Counted from the first letter of the stretch, positions 35,303 to 45,928 are shown. The stretch is DNA of 64,000 bases from Pirellulimonas nuda (GCF_007750855.1 NZ_CP036291.1:3472001-3536000), one strand, 5' to 3'. Notes: generated by a model from the sequence alone, not told the origin. A program made the numbers and translations.

Positions 35303-35926
35303 CGGGGGGGGGGCCTGCGTCGTGAGCGAGCGGTCGATTGACCCAGTGTAGTGGGGTCTGCGCAGTGCGCCGATTGCCCGACGATCGAGCGGCCGTTCAA
35401 CAGCCGCACGGTCAACGAAGCGAACACAAGGTCTCTTGAAGGGTCGTTGCATACCAGGTCCAGCCGTCCGGTCAGGCCAGACCCGGCGGCGGCAGGATTG
35501 GGGAGTCGTGCGGAACGCGAAACCTTTAGACACAAGAGCCGCACCAAGCCCTCGATTAGTCAGCCCTGCGATCCATTTGCCGCCGACATTAAGCGGCCGC
35601 GTCTGACCTCGTATCAAATTGCCTCAGCCGTTCAGCCGATCCTGCCTCGGGTGCGATTATCGCCGCAGCGTTTGCGTCGGCTTGTGCGGCTAGAGTTGTT
35701 CGCAAGCTGCGGGCGGTGGTGCTTTTTGGCAGAACCAGTTCTCGACTTGGAGTCGACCGCAAATCGCACGCGGTCGCCCCTGAGAATCCGGCCTGTTCCG
35801 GGCGTGGCAGATCGATAGCAATCCAACCGCACGGAGATCCGCCGAGGACGGGATCGGACCGCCTCAATCTATCATGGCCTCGACCGAGAACTCGGAGCTC
35901 ACGTCGCTCAACCGTCGGCCCGGCGC
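35303..35926. other. Intergenic
   Basis: No supported gene in 620 bp. It contains the divergent or upstream leader of the SWIM gene. Confidence 0.4.
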
Positions 35927-36481
35927 TCAGCCCTGCTCGGTGACTTCTAGTTCGAGCCATCCAGCCACCGTCTCAGCGACGGCCCGCACGCGGCGTTCTT
36001 GGCCGTTCTCGGTCTCGTCGAGCACGATGGCGCGGCGGGGTTTGCGGAGACGCAGCCGGGCGCGGCAGACCTTGGCAGGGAAGGCGCCGTGGTCGTCGTG
36101 GTGCGGGCGGGCCTCTTCGTGCCGCTCGATTGCTACGCTGTGAATCTCCTCCAGCCGAAACGAGCAAGGCTTGCCGACGTCGATCACCGGCGAGTAGACA
36201 TCGTAGCTCGCGTCGCCTGTCCGGCGGTCGAGCACCAGCCGCACCCGGCCGGCGGCCAGCGTCAGAAGGCCGACCGAGAAGAGGGCGACCCCCATCAAGG
36301 AGCCGAAGCCCAGCGGGATGAGCTGCAAGTAGCCGCCCGCCTCCCCAACGCAGACCCAGGCGAACCACCCGGTAGCCGCCACGACCGCGGCGCCGAGCAG
36401 GGTGGCCAGCGCGCCCCCCGGCGTACCCTTCAGGACCAACCGTTCGGTGGTGTTCTCGACGATCCGCATCATCATCAGCAT
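35927..36481 (-). CDS. Putative membrane protein with two helices (184 aa)
   Basis: The start MLMMMRIVENTTERLVLKGT (36481, or one of the next Met codons) is followed by two hydrophobic helices (ATLLGAAVVAATGWFAWVCV; LIPLGFGSLMGVALFSVGLL). The remaining part looks cytoplasmic and beta-rich: RVRLVLDRRTGDASYDVYSP, FRLEEIHSVAIERHEEARPH and RAIVLDETENGQERRVRAVA. The layout resembles small PH-like membrane proteins, but I do not recognise a named family. No operon partner. Confidence 0.6.
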   Translation of the reverse strand: MLMMMRIVENTTERLVLKGTPGGALATLLGAAVVAATGWFAWVCVGEAGGYLQLIPLGFGSLMGVALFSVGLLTLAAGRVRLVLDRRTGDASYDVYSPVIDVGKPCSFRLEEIHSVAIERHEEARPHHDDHGAFPAKVCRARLRLRKPRRAIVLDETENGQERRVRAVAETVAGWLELEVTEQG

Positions 36482-37144
36482 ATTCGTTCGGCTGGACGCA
36501 AGCTTGGGACCGTTCGGCCCGAATCGGTGTCTCTGCCGGGAAGGCGTAGGTCTGAGCCGGGGGGATGTCGTGTCGCGGCGGCCAAGCCCGGCGGGCTGCC
36601 GCGACGCGTTCAAGAACGCGTCGGCCGGTTCCCGACGAAGCGTGTGCTGGGTCTTCTCCCCGCGCCCAGACCGTTCCGGTTGCCCGCGCCTCGGGCGCAA
36701 GCAACCCGCCTTCCGCCGCAGAGGCGACCTCCCAGGGGTCACGACCGTGGGCGACGGAGCGTGTCGTGCTTCAGCACACCGTCCGAAGCGCCGCATCTCA
36801 CGCCCTAAATGGGGGAGTTGCGACGGCCGTCGAGTCGACCGAGGGCGAATTGAACCGGGTACAACGGCCGTGCGGCCGCTTCTTGCCGCTAATCGGCGCA
36901 GGCCGACGCCCAGGAGACTAACGTCCAGGCGCGCACTCGGTCGGAAGCGAGTCGACTCGATCGCGTAACGTATGTTTGTAGCGAGGCGCCCCCATTCGAC
37001 GCGGACCGGCGTTTCGCTTAGCTCTGTCCTGCGATGACGGTAGGTAAGCCACCTAGGCAGCGGGTTTCCCAACTCGTTCACCGCACCCGCACCGCACCCG
37101 TTAATGCAAGTCGAGGGACACGCCGCTCAGTCAGGCGAGGCGCC
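36482..37144. other. Intergenic
   Basis: No supported gene. Long antisense frames are chance. Confidence 0.4.
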
Positions 37145-37792
37145 ATGGACCTTTGGAAGACCCAGCTCCAGTGGGCAGCGGCGTTGTTCGAACGGTGCGA
37201 CGGCGAGCAGCCGATCGCCATGCAATTAACCTGGCGGCCGCTCGGGTCCCCCCTCGCCGCCGCTCCGCAGCAAGCCGACGCCCGCTTGAGCCGGGCGCCG
37301 CTGCACTTTCTCAAGCGGTTTGGCGCGGGGTGGAGTCCGAGTGTCTCCCCGCCGGCCGCCTGGCCTCCCGGTCTCGACAAGCCGGGGCTGCTGCTGGTGG
37401 ACCTGTTCGCGCAGGAGCAGGGCGCCGCCGGGAAGGTGGCTCTGGTCACCACGATGGAGGCCTCTCTCAAAGCCGCTCAGGCTCTCAGCAATGCTCCCGG
37501 CGACCTGCTGCTGTGGCTGGGATACACGCGCGTCCCGCAAGCGAAGCCGGAGGCGTGGTTCGCCGTGCTTTGGTCGCTTGCGTGGCGTCGCACCCCGGGC
37601 CCCGGCCCCGCCGCAGACCGCTGGTTCTATCCCCAGGGCGAGCAGGGCGACTGCTTCAACCTGCTTCCGGGGCAATCGCCCGAAGACGTCCGCTTCTTAT
37701 CCGCGGCCGTCACCGAGGACGCGTTGTGGCGTTCCTACCTAGATGATATCGCCCAGGCGAGCCTCCGAGCGATCGAGGTGCTGCTGCAATGA
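37145..37792 (+). CDS. Hypothetical protein (215 aa)
   Basis: Not recognised. It starts MDLWKTQLQWAAALFERCDG. It is rich in Trp and aromatic residues, with segments LHFLKRFGAGWSPSVSPPAA, LLLVDLFAQEQGAAGKVALV and LLLWLGYTRVPQAKPEAWFA. No signal peptide, no membrane helix and no metal or nucleotide motif. The third-position GC pattern and a full-length open frame make it a likely gene. Its neighbours are unrelated. Confidence 0.55.
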   Translation: MDLWKTQLQWAAALFERCDGEQPIAMQLTWRPLGSPLAAAPQQADARLSRAPLHFLKRFGAGWSPSVSPPAAWPPGLDKPGLLLVDLFAQEQGAAGKVALVTTMEASLKAAQALSNAPGDLLLWLGYTRVPQAKPEAWFAVLWSLAWRRTPGPGPAADRWFYPQGEQGDCFNLLPGQSPEDVRFLSAAVTEDALWRSYLDDIAQASLRAIEVLLQ

Positions 37793-38297
37793 GAGCCAGA
37801 GCGGCAGTGGTCGCCCCTCCCGCCGAACATCGCGACGGGGCTTCTGACACTCGCAGCCGCGGACCAACTCAGTCGTCGCCGCGCGGCCGGATGCCGACGC
37901 GGCGTGCGACGGAACCCAACGCCTCACGCCTGCCGCACCGCTGACCTCCTCCGGCCGGAGGCTGGAGAGGGCTGGGCGGCAGCGAACGCCGGCTAGCATG
38001 GAACCAGGCCCTGCCCCGGCGGACAATGCGTGTACACCGCGCCGGGGTCCCTTGGCGTCGCGACGATCGACCGGCCCAACTCGAGACCTCCCCGGGCGAG
38101 CGGGCTTGCCCCGGCTCGGCCAGGACGGCAGCAGTGGACCAGGGCGTCCCTGGCGACCTCGGGCCCGGTCTCCGCAGCCGGCAGCGTCGGGGCCGACCCG
38201 CGGGCGGGCCGGGCTTGGGCGAGCCTCGCCGCGGCCGCTCAGTCGGCGACGGCTCGCTGACCTGCCCGGTCGCCGTGGGCCCGCAACGCCCGCGCGA
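37793..38297. other. Intergenic with palindromic repeat copy 2
   Basis: No gene. A palindrome GCCCCGGCG...CGCCGGGGT at 38013-38048 matches the one at 16384-16420, including inner bases. Confidence 0.4.
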
Positions 38298-39053
38298 TTA
38301 CCGCTCCTGGTCGACCCGAGCTCTGCCCCGCCGCCCTCGCACGAGGGCGCCCGTCGCGGCGAGACCGAGCCAGGTAAGGACGCTGTACGGTTCCGGGATG
38401 GCGTGGGCCGTGGAGATCGAAACCTCGTTGGCGACGCCCAGGAACACAAGCTCCGAGAGGGTAATCTCTTCGGTCCCGGCGTTGAACAGATCGATATGCA
38501 GGCTGGTGAACGAGATCGCCTCCTGCGTCAGGTCCAGAGCGATGCCGGAGAACCGAGCAGGATCGTTGGGGTAATCGGCGCTGAATTCGCCGAGCCGCGC
38601 CCCGTCGTCGAACGGCTCAGGGCCCCCCAAGGCGGCAAGCCGCTGGGCGTTCACTACTTGTTCGTTGTCACTGATGTTGGTGCGGTAGCTCCCGGTAGCT
38701 CCGCCGATCTGGACATCGAAGTTGATCTGCGATTGCCCGATGCCTGCGAGTTCCAACAGAATGCCTTCGTTTGGAAGGGTCGAGGCCCCCCCCTCGTCGA
38801 GATGGAGCCGCTGGGCGTTTCCCCCGTCCTGGAAATTGAGCCAAATCTTCAGCGACTCGCCCGGCAGGATTGACTTGTTTAGGACAAAGGTCGGGGACTG
38901 GTACACGCCTAGATAGTCCGTCGCCTGCGAACCTGTCGCGGGGAGTGTGACGAACTGGCCGTCGTTCAGATCGAAATCGATCGTGATCGACGCGTGGCAC
39001 GGGAGAGAACTCGCCAAACACAGAACTAGACCAGCGGCGAAACAGCGGACCAT
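38298..39053 (-). CDS. PEP-CTERM sorting domain protein (251 aa)
   Basis: The start is taken at MVRCFAAGLVLCLASSLPCH (39053), which gives a clean signal peptide; an ATG at 39098 would add 15 residues. The body contains SITIDFDLNDGQFVTLPATG, LKIWLNFQDGGNAQRLHLDE and a beta-rich fold of the type often called choice-of-anchor. The end has IPEPYSVLTWLGLAATGALV and a basic GRRGR tail, which is the sorting signal. Exported and probably surface retained. Confidence 0.82.
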   Translation of the reverse strand: MVRCFAAGLVLCLASSLPCHASITIDFDLNDGQFVTLPATGSQATDYLGVYQSPTFVLNKSILPGESLKIWLNFQDGGNAQRLHLDEGGASTLPNEGILLELAGIGQSQINFDVQIGGATGSYRTNISDNEQVVNAQRLAALGGPEPFDDGARLGEFSADYPNDPARFSGIALDLTQEAISFTSLHIDLFNAGTEEITLSELVFLGVANEVSISTAHAIPEPYSVLTWLGLAATGALVRGRRGRARVDQER

Positions 39054-40409
39054 CGGCGGAATCCCCAAGTTGGAGGCCTTTGAGCTGAGCGTCTCCAACG
39101 CGGCGAACTACGGCATCGTTGCGGGGATTACGCTACCACAGGCGGGGCGCCGCAGTCAAGGGATTTTCTCGGTGTCGTCATGAAAACGAATGAGGAGCGG
39201 AGGTCGAACTACCCCGTCCGCCCTCGACGCTCAACGAGCACGCCCCCTCGATCGCCCCATCGGCTCCCGAGCGGCCCCGCGGCTTGCCCTTCACTACGAT
39301 GTGATCTTCCCTGGTACGTGGGTCGCAACGCGGCTCCATCGCAACCGTACGAATGCCCCTTGAGATGACCGACCCCGATCTGCTCGCAGAGCGTCGCCTG
39401 CTGGACGCCTGCGTGGCCGCCGCGACCAGCAGCAGCGCCGCCGGACTGCGGGAGCCGGCGGCGGGCCGCGTCTACGGCCGGCCAAGCGGGACGCTGCGGT
39501 CGGCGGCCTGGCAGTGGCGGGCGACGCGGCGGGCCCACTCGATGCAACGCGGCCGATCCCAGGGGCGCTCGGCGAACTCTAGGGTCCGCTGCCAAGGGGC
39601 CGAGCCCCAAACCAGGCACGCTAAGCCGCTCGGCGCCAAGCCAACGCGAAGAACTTCCGCTGGCAGGCGTGGCATCGCATCCGAGCCACTAGCAGCAACC
39701 GGAAAACCAGCGAGTCATGCCGGCGGCTCGGATGGACGTCGGTCGAGGTGCAGTGTGGGCATTGCATGGGGCTGGCTCCTACCGGTGTTCATCGGGGGGC
39801 GGCGTCGGCACGGTTGAGCCGCGACCCGCGCGTGCCGCCGGAAGGCGTCCGCCGAAACCCGGTCCTGACGGTCGCAACGAACTTGTTGGGGACGCGCCAG
39901 CTCGGCCGCCCCCCCACAAGCGGGTCCAACCGCCTTCCGGCCCACGCGGGAAGGATTACCACGCCGCACTCTGGGCCACCCGCGCGGCCCGGGACGCACC
40001 GGGGTGGGCGAGGGGTCCTCAGGCCTTGGGAAGAGGTTTGGGCCAGCGGGCCGCGGCCATGGCTGACGGTCGCGCCTGGCGGCCTCCGGGCCGAAGGCGA
40101 GCGGCCCGCGACCGGTGAACGCCTCTTTCCAGCACGGGCGCCGCGGACGGCCGAGCAGTCCGCGGCGCCACCCACGGTTGCTTCCGGGCATCATCCGGGG
40201 GCGGCGCCTTGTTGCAAGCCTTCAACATGCGCCACGACCCCTCCTCAAACCCGCCAATGGCGGCGCGTTCGGGTGTCCGTGGACGCCGCACCCCCGCTCG
40301 ACGCGACGTAGGTTTGCTTTGGCGGGCCGCGCCGTGCCCGCCACGGTCAGCCCCGCTTCTTACTTCAGCATGCGTCGCGTGTCCCCCGGGTCCGCGGCGC
40401 CTCCACTCC
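39054..40409. other. 1.3-kb intergenic region
   Basis: No convincing gene. A short frame at 39365 (MTDPDLLAERRLLDACVAAA) resembles TDPDLIAERRIQD of the 13639-14484 protein over 13 residues, which may be chance. The remainder has only GC-type frames. Confidence 0.4.
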
Positions 40410-43187
40410 ATGGACCGTAATCGCAGCCGCAAGCCGCGCTCTTGCCGGGTCGAATCGCTCGAAGCACGACAGGTGATGTCGGCCGACCCGTTGGTCGACC
40501 TGCTGGCCGGCGCCGTGAACCACCCCGGCGGGCTCGACCTCCCAGCCCTCGCGCAGCCGGCCACGCTCGATGCGCCCCCGATTGTGCTGCCTGCCGAACT
40601 CGACCCCCCGCCGTTGCCGGGGCTCGCGATCGCGGCGGCCGACCCCGGCGGCGCCGCCCTCCCCTCCCAGGCCGCGCTCGCCCAGCAATCGCTCGCCAGC
40701 GCCCACCTGCTGACGGGGCTCGATCAGGTCCGGGCCAACTACGGCTTCGACGGGGGCGGGCAGACCGTCGCGGTGATCGACACCGGCGTCGCGTGGGACC
40801 ACTTCGCCCTGGGGGGGGGCTTCGGTTCGGGCTACCGCGTCGTCGGCGGCTGGGACTTCGCGGAGAACGACGCCAACCCCTACGACGACGGCCCCGCCGG
40901 CTTCCACGGCACCCACGTCTCGGGGGTCATCGGCGCCGACGGCGGCGCAAGCTCCGGGGTGGCCCCGGGCGTCGACCTGGTGGCCCTGCGGGTCTTCAGC
41001 GACACCGGCGCCGGCTACACCAACTGGGTCGAGAGCGCGCTGCAGTGGGTGCACGAGAACCGCAACGCGTTCGAGAACCCGATCACCGCGGTCAACCTCT
41101 CGCTGGGGAACAGCTGGAACGCCGACACGGTCCCCAACTGGGCCGCCCTGGAAGACGAGTTCGCCCAGCTCGAGGCGGACGGCATCTTCATCGCCGTCGC
41201 CGCGGGCAACGACTTCACCAGCTACAACGCCCCCGGGCTCAGCTACCCGGCGGTGAGCCCGTACGTCGTGCCGGTGATGAGCGTCGACGACTCGGGCGCG
41301 CTGAGCTACTTCTCCCAGCGCCACACACGCGCGCTCGCGGCGCCGGGCCGCTTCATCTCCAGCACGGCGCCCGACTACGCCGGCGACAGCAACGGCGTCG
41401 TGGACGACTACAAGACCGCCTCCGGCACGAACATGGCGGCGCCCTACGTGGCCGGCGCCAGCGTGCTGGTGCGCGAGGCGATGGAGTTTGTCGGCACGAC
41501 CGGCGTCACGCAGGACATGATCTACGATCACCTGATGGCGACCGCCGACACGTTGTTCGACTCCGCCACCCAGCAGAGCTACAAGCGGCTGAACCTCGCC
41601 CGGGCGATCGACGCCCTGATGCCGGCCGACGACTACGGATCGAGCGTCGCGACCGCGTACAACCTGGGAACGCTGGGGGGCTCGCTGCAGAGCCAGAGCC
41701 ACCTCGCAATGGATGGGTTGATCGGCAAGCTGGACGACGCGGACTACTTCACCTTCACCGCCGCCGAGACCGGCCGCGTGACCTTCAACGCCACGGGCGG
41801 CACCCACGATTTCGCGGCGAGCTGGGCGGGCTTCGGCGCCACCGGCTGGACCTCCGTCAACGCCGGCGCCGGCTGCGCGATGACCGTCGTCGCGGGCCAG
41901 ACCTACACGGTCGCTCTGAGCTCGTCCGGCGGGCTGGGCTACTACGGCCTCGACGTGGAGTTCGAGAACGCCGTTAACTTCATCGACTGGGGCGCGGTCG
42001 GCGTCCAGCAGACCAAAGCGAACCTGACGATCAACGGCGAGCAGTGGTACCGGATCACCGCCAGCCGGAACGGCTACCTGACGGTCGACGCGGTGGCCGG
42101 CGGCCAGAACATCTCGCTCGACCTCTACAACGCGAGCATGAAGCTCGTCCGGCAAGGGGGCGCAACCGACCGCGCCGACGTGCTGACCACCGCCGGGACC
42201 CAGTACTATGTGCGTGTGACCGGCACGGCGAGCGGCGTGGCCCTGCGGCTCACCAACGCCGTGGCCATCTCGGGCGACACGGTCCACGTCGTGGGGACCG
42301 AGGGGAACGACGCGATCGCGTTCAGCACCGGCACGGGCGGTTTCTACCACGGGCTCTCGGTCAACGGGCTCGTCTTTGCGTTCGACACGTCGGTCTACAA
42401 GAACCTGGCGGTCAGCGGCGCCGGGGGCACAGACTCTTTCGTCTTGCACGGCACGGCGCAGAAGGAGACGGTCCTGCTGGGGGTCAACAGCATCAGCCTG
42501 ACCGGCCCCGGGTACGTGCTGGTGGGGAGCAGCTTCGAGAACATCGTCGTGGTCGGCATGGGGGGGGACGACGCCGCGTACATGTACGGCTCCGCCGGCG
42601 CGGACACCTACCGCACCTACGGGGACCGGGTCGTCATGTCGGGCGCCGGGTACAACAACCGCGCCGAAGGTTTCGCCAACACCTACGGGTTCGCCAACAG
42701 CCTGATCGACGTGGCGTACATGTACGGGTCCGCCGGCGCGGACACCTACCGCACCTACGCGGACCGGGTCATCATGTCCGGGCCGGGCTACGCCAACCGC
42801 GCCTACTCGTTTGTGGCCACGCACGGGTTCGCGGACAGCACCAGCGACACGGCGCTGATGTACGACTCGGCCGGCAGCGACTTCTACCGCGCCTACAGCG
42901 ACCGCGCGATCATGTCGGGCACGCTGTACAACAACCGCGCCACCGGCTTCGCGCGCGTGACCGGCTACGCGTCGACGGGGTATGACCAGGCCTATCTGCA
43001 CGACTCCGCCGGCAACGACCTGGGGACGGTCCGCAGCTGGGGGGGCGCCATCGACCACGCCTCCGGCGGACACATCGAGGCGAGGGGCTTCGACCTGATG
43101 CTGCTGTACGGCCTTGAAGGGGGGACGAACACCCTGGACCTGGAGGCGGTCGACTACGTGTTCGCCCAGATCGGCCTGTGGGGCTAG
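40410..43187 (+). CDS. S8 subtilase-like surface protein, catalytic Ser replaced (925 aa)
   Basis: The start at MDRNRSRKPRSCRVESLEAR (40410) opens an LEPR-XLL-like N-terminus (VESLEARQVMSAD). The subtilisin fold covers about residues 100-380: Asp124 in VAVIDTGVAW, His166 in FHGTHVSGVIG, the oxyanion Asn in VAVAAGNDF. The catalytic Ser motif, normally GTSMAxP, reads ASGTNMAAPYVAG, with AAC at 41430-41432 giving Asn341. It should therefore bind but not cleave in the classical way. A PPC-like beta domain (ADYFTFTAAETGRVTF) follows, then four C-terminal repeats of about 45 residues (GSAGADTYRTYxDRVxMSG). No PEP-CTERM. Confidence 0.87.
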   Translation: MDRNRSRKPRSCRVESLEARQVMSADPLVDLLAGAVNHPGGLDLPALAQPATLDAPPIVLPAELDPPPLPGLAIAAADPGGAALPSQAALAQQSLASAHLLTGLDQVRANYGFDGGGQTVAVIDTGVAWDHFALGGGFGSGYRVVGGWDFAENDANPYDDGPAGFHGTHVSGVIGADGGASSGVAPGVDLVALRVFSDTGAGYTNWVESALQWVHENRNAFENPITAVNLSLGNSWNADTVPNWAALEDEFAQLEADGIFIAVAAGNDFTSYNAPGLSYPAVSPYVVPVMSVDDSGALSYFSQRHTRALAAPGRFISSTAPDYAGDSNGVVDDYKTASGTNMAAPYVAGASVLVREAMEFVGTTGVTQDMIYDHLMATADTLFDSATQQSYKRLNLARAIDALMPADDYGSSVATAYNLGTLGGSLQSQSHLAMDGLIGKLDDADYFTFTAAETGRVTFNATGGTHDFAASWAGFGATGWTSVNAGAGCAMTVVAGQTYTVALSSSGGLGYYGLDVEFENAVNFIDWGAVGVQQTKANLTINGEQWYRITASRNGYLTVDAVAGGQNISLDLYNASMKLVRQGGATDRADVLTTAGTQYYVRVTGTASGVALRLTNAVAISGDTVHVVGTEGNDAIAFSTGTGGFYHGLSVNGLVFAFDTSVYKNLAVSGAGGTDSFVLHGTAQKETVLLGVNSISLTGPGYVLVGSSFENIVVVGMGGDDAAYMYGSAGADTYRTYGDRVVMSGAGYNNRAEGFANTYGFANSLIDVAYMYGSAGADTYRTYADRVIMSGPGYANRAYSFVATHGFADSTSDTALMYDSAGSDFYRAYSDRAIMSGTLYNNRATGFARVTGYASTGYDQAYLHDSAGNDLGTVRSWGGAIDHASGGHIEARGFDLMLLYGLEGGTNTLDLEAVDYVFAQIGLWG

Positions 43188-44047
43188 CATTCCGCCGGGG
43201 CGCCCTGCCGAGCGTTGGAGGCGCCGGCGCCGCTCGTCGCGAGCGCGTCCCCGAAAGCAGAAGCACCAGCAACGAATCGTGCCGATCAAGAGGGACTCGT
43301 ATCGGGACTGCCCTGGCGCCAAACTGTTAGAGAGTTTCCTCCTGGACCAACGCAGCCTCCCGGAACTCCCTGCAGCGTCCAAGGATCTTTCTCCACTTAC
43401 CGCATCACGGGCTGCATCGTGGAGCTTCCGATCCACTGGCTCTGCGGAGTGACGACTCCTCGGCTTCTCCGACACCCCGTGCCTCCATCCGCCGCCTCGC
43501 GGGCCGCTGGGACTCTCGCATCCCAGGGATCAGCTGCCGGAGAGCCGCTCCGGCAGGCAAGAGAGGCCCGAATGCAGAGCATCGATCCGGGCGAAGATCG
43601 CCCGCGGTTCCAAGAGGACTTCCTTACCACGGGCGGCAACGCCGCTGACGAGCACCGGACCAAGCAGTGAACGGCGCCCGGGCTCTTGGGGATGTTCGCC
43701 AGGCCCCGCGAACAGGGAGACGGACTCCCATCAGTGGCCGACATTCTCCACATCCTAGCTGAGCGGGCAGACTGCCTGCGGCCTTCGGCGCCAACTGATG
43801 GGTTGACGCCGCGTCGGTCGCGTACAGGCGACTAGCCCTAACGCAGGCCAGAACGGCGGCGATCCGCGTTTTTGAGGGAAGTTTCGATCCTCCATCGGTC
43901 GCTCCTCTTGCGGACTACCGTCAGATGCCGAGCGTGTCTTCTAGCGGAAATCTCTGCGGCGACGCTTGACCCCGCCCGCTGTCTTGCTGATAATCTCCAT
44001 CCAATCTGTAACTTTTCTCACTTTTCAGTCGTCCCAAGAGGTAGAGC
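43188..44047. other. 860-bp intergenic region
   Basis: No supported gene. The final 60 bp hold the leader of the next PEP-CTERM gene with AAGAGGTAGAGC before its ATG. Confidence 0.4.
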
Positions 44048-44758
44048 ATGAGTATTCGCTTTGGCGCCGGTGTACTAATCGCCACGCTGTTGTCCACCGC
44101 TCCGGCGTGGGCCAGTGTCACGATTGACGCCTACGAGTTTGATCTCACTCAGTTCGATGGGGCGGCCGTTACCTACCGGTCAGATGGTGGTGTAACCTTC
44201 GACGGGAAGCTGTGGGACAACCACGTCGGCGTCGATGGCGTCACGACGGGCGAACTGGCCTCCGGCCAGTTCGGTGGCGATCCCGGCGATCAGCTCTCAC
44301 TCAACAGCAGGGGAGCGGCTGGGCCAGACTGGTTCCAGCTGGACTACGCCGGCGCCGGGCTCACGATCGGCGGTTCGGACAGGGACACCTTCGTGGTCTA
44401 CGAGATCACCAGCTCGAGTGCAGGCGTTGATACCGAGGGCACAAGCTGGCGCATCAGCTTCAACGGCGGCGCCTTCATCGACGCCAGTTCGGGTGTAGCG
44501 AAATTCCTTCAGTTCACCCCCGCGGCCGAGAACGTGAATCAGATTGCGTTCGACCTGACCTCGTTCGGATTCACCGCCGGCGACCTGCTTAAGAGCGTGC
44601 GGTTCGAGAACAAGGACACCGGATCCAGCACGTCCGATCCAGATTTTATCTTCACCGCTCTAGAGGGTTCTGTGGCGCCCGTGCCCGAAGCCACGAGCAT
44701 TATTGCCTGGGGCGGGCTGCTAGGCGCCGTTGGGCTGATCCTACGCAAGAAGCGCTAA
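44048..44758 (+). CDS. PEP-CTERM-like protein with VPEA variant (236 aa)
   Basis: It starts MSIRFGAGVLIATLLSTAPA, a short signal peptide cleaved near AWA. The mature part is a beta-rich domain (FDGKLWDNHVGVDGVTTGEL; LSLNSRGAAGPDWFQLDYAG). The sorting signal is APVPEATSIIAWGGLLGAVG followed by LILRKKR, with Pro replaced by Ala after PE, a variant also seen in two other genes of this window. The ribosome-binding site AAGAGG precedes the ATG. A strong terminator follows at 44785. Confidence 0.82.
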   Translation: MSIRFGAGVLIATLLSTAPAWASVTIDAYEFDLTQFDGAAVTYRSDGGVTFDGKLWDNHVGVDGVTTGELASGQFGGDPGDQLSLNSRGAAGPDWFQLDYAGAGLTIGGSDRDTFVVYEITSSSAGVDTEGTSWRISFNGGAFIDASSGVAKFLQFTPAAENVNQIAFDLTSFGFTAGDLLKSVRFENKDTGSSTSDPDFIFTALEGSVAPVPEATSIIAWGGLLGAVGLILRKKR

Positions 44759-44784
44759 GTCGCGATCAGAAGCTCTAAAACGAG

Positions 44785-44820
44785 AAGGCGAGGCCCACGT
44801 CGGTGGGCCTCGCCTTTTTC
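44785..44820 (+). terminator. Rho-independent terminator
   Basis: AAGGCGAGGCCCAC-GTCG-GTGGGCCTCGCCTT is a 14-bp stem followed by TTT, 27 bp after the stop of the 44048 gene. Confidence 0.9.
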
Positions 44821-45089
44821 GTTGCTCCCGCCGTGGACTTAGCTTTGGCTCCGTGGCCGCGTCCGGGCAGGCGTGGTCGGGGCAATTCACTGCTGCACCA
44901 GGCTGGACCTTTCGGGCGTCCTCCGGGCACCGGTCGGCCGGGGCTGTACCCGACAAGCGATTCAGGCGGCTGGCGCACTCCGCGCGCCAACCAGAGGGCA
45001 AACTGCCGCAGCTTCACGGAGCGTTGAACACAACCTCCGGCCGACCGGACCAACCGGCTGTAGGCGCCGGCAACGGCACGCGGGGACAA

Positions 45090-45534
45090 CGAGGGGGTCG
45101 TCGCGACCCCCAACTACATCAAGAAGACGGGCGCGGCTTTTGTCCGCCGGGCCGAGGGGTTCGCCAAATTCTCGAACAATTCGGGCGGCGGGGTCGATTC
45201 GATCGACTTCTGCGACTCCGCCGGGGTCGACATCTTTAACGCACGCCGGTCGTCGGCCCACATGTCGGGCGCGGGGTGCCTGAACGTCGCAACGGACTTC
45301 GCACGGGTGCGGGCGTTTAGCGACCTGGGGAGCGACCTCGCAGTGCTGAACGACTGGGCCGGCGCCGACGCGCTCGAGGTCGGCGGCAGCGTCGCGTCGC
45401 TGACCTGCCCGGGGGGCACGATTGAAACCCAGCGGTCCGGCAAGGTCGTCGCCTACGGCCTCAGCGGGGGACAAGACACCGCGCTGCTCACCGCCTACGA
45501 CGGAGTCTTCCAGCTGCTTGGCGACTGGGCCTAG
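45090..45534 (+). pseudogene. C-terminal remnant of a subtilase-like surface protein paralogue
   Basis: The frame reads YIKKTGAAFVRRAEGFAKFS, VDSIDFCDSAGVDIFNARRS and HMSGAGCLNVATDFARVRAF, then ends FQLLGDWA. It matches the C-terminal repeat region of the 40410-43187 protein (RAEGFAN, YMYGSAGADTYRTY, MSGAGYNNRA, YVFAQIGLWG). No N-terminal domain is present, and no start with a ribosome-binding site. It is a partial duplicate left about 2 kb downstream of the intact gene. Confidence 0.75.
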
Positions 45535-45928
45535 TCCGCCCGACGGCTGACCTGCGGCGGTCCGGAGGGCAGGCCGGTAGCGTTAATTCAGTGCCGGCCT
45601 TGATGGACGAAGAGGCCTCACGGCGCCGTCGGCGGTCGCTACCCAACTAGCTCGATGTGTTACAAGCACGAGGCCAAGCCGCGATCACCCCCCAAGCGAC
45701 GCGTGGGCAGAGGTCACCTCAGCGGGTCTAGCCATCTCTGCGCTAGGGTCTCACAGTCCGCTTGAGATACGCAGCCACGCGATCAGCCGCGGCGTATGAT
45801 CGGCGCGGGGCGATCCAGGCAAGGTAATTCGTGCTTAGCCCGCCCGAGCCACTCTACTGGCTACGCCGCGTCATCACGCGTCCCACTCGATCGCGTTCCG
45901 CGGGGCGACGTCGGACTCGAAAACGAAC
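45535..45928. other. Intergenic
   Basis: Nothing supported in this 390-bp stretch. Confidence 0.4.

Noticed and set aside
39353-39817. 154-aa frame with MTDPDLLAERR similar to the 13639-14484 protein
   Set aside because: The similarity covers about 13 residues only and the rest is arginine-rich noise; chance is likely.
40365-43475. 1036-codon open frame antisense to the subtilase-like gene
   Set aside because: It mirrors the codon pattern of the sense gene (Val/Gly/Ala-rich), has no family match and no ribosome-binding site. It is a GC-driven shadow.
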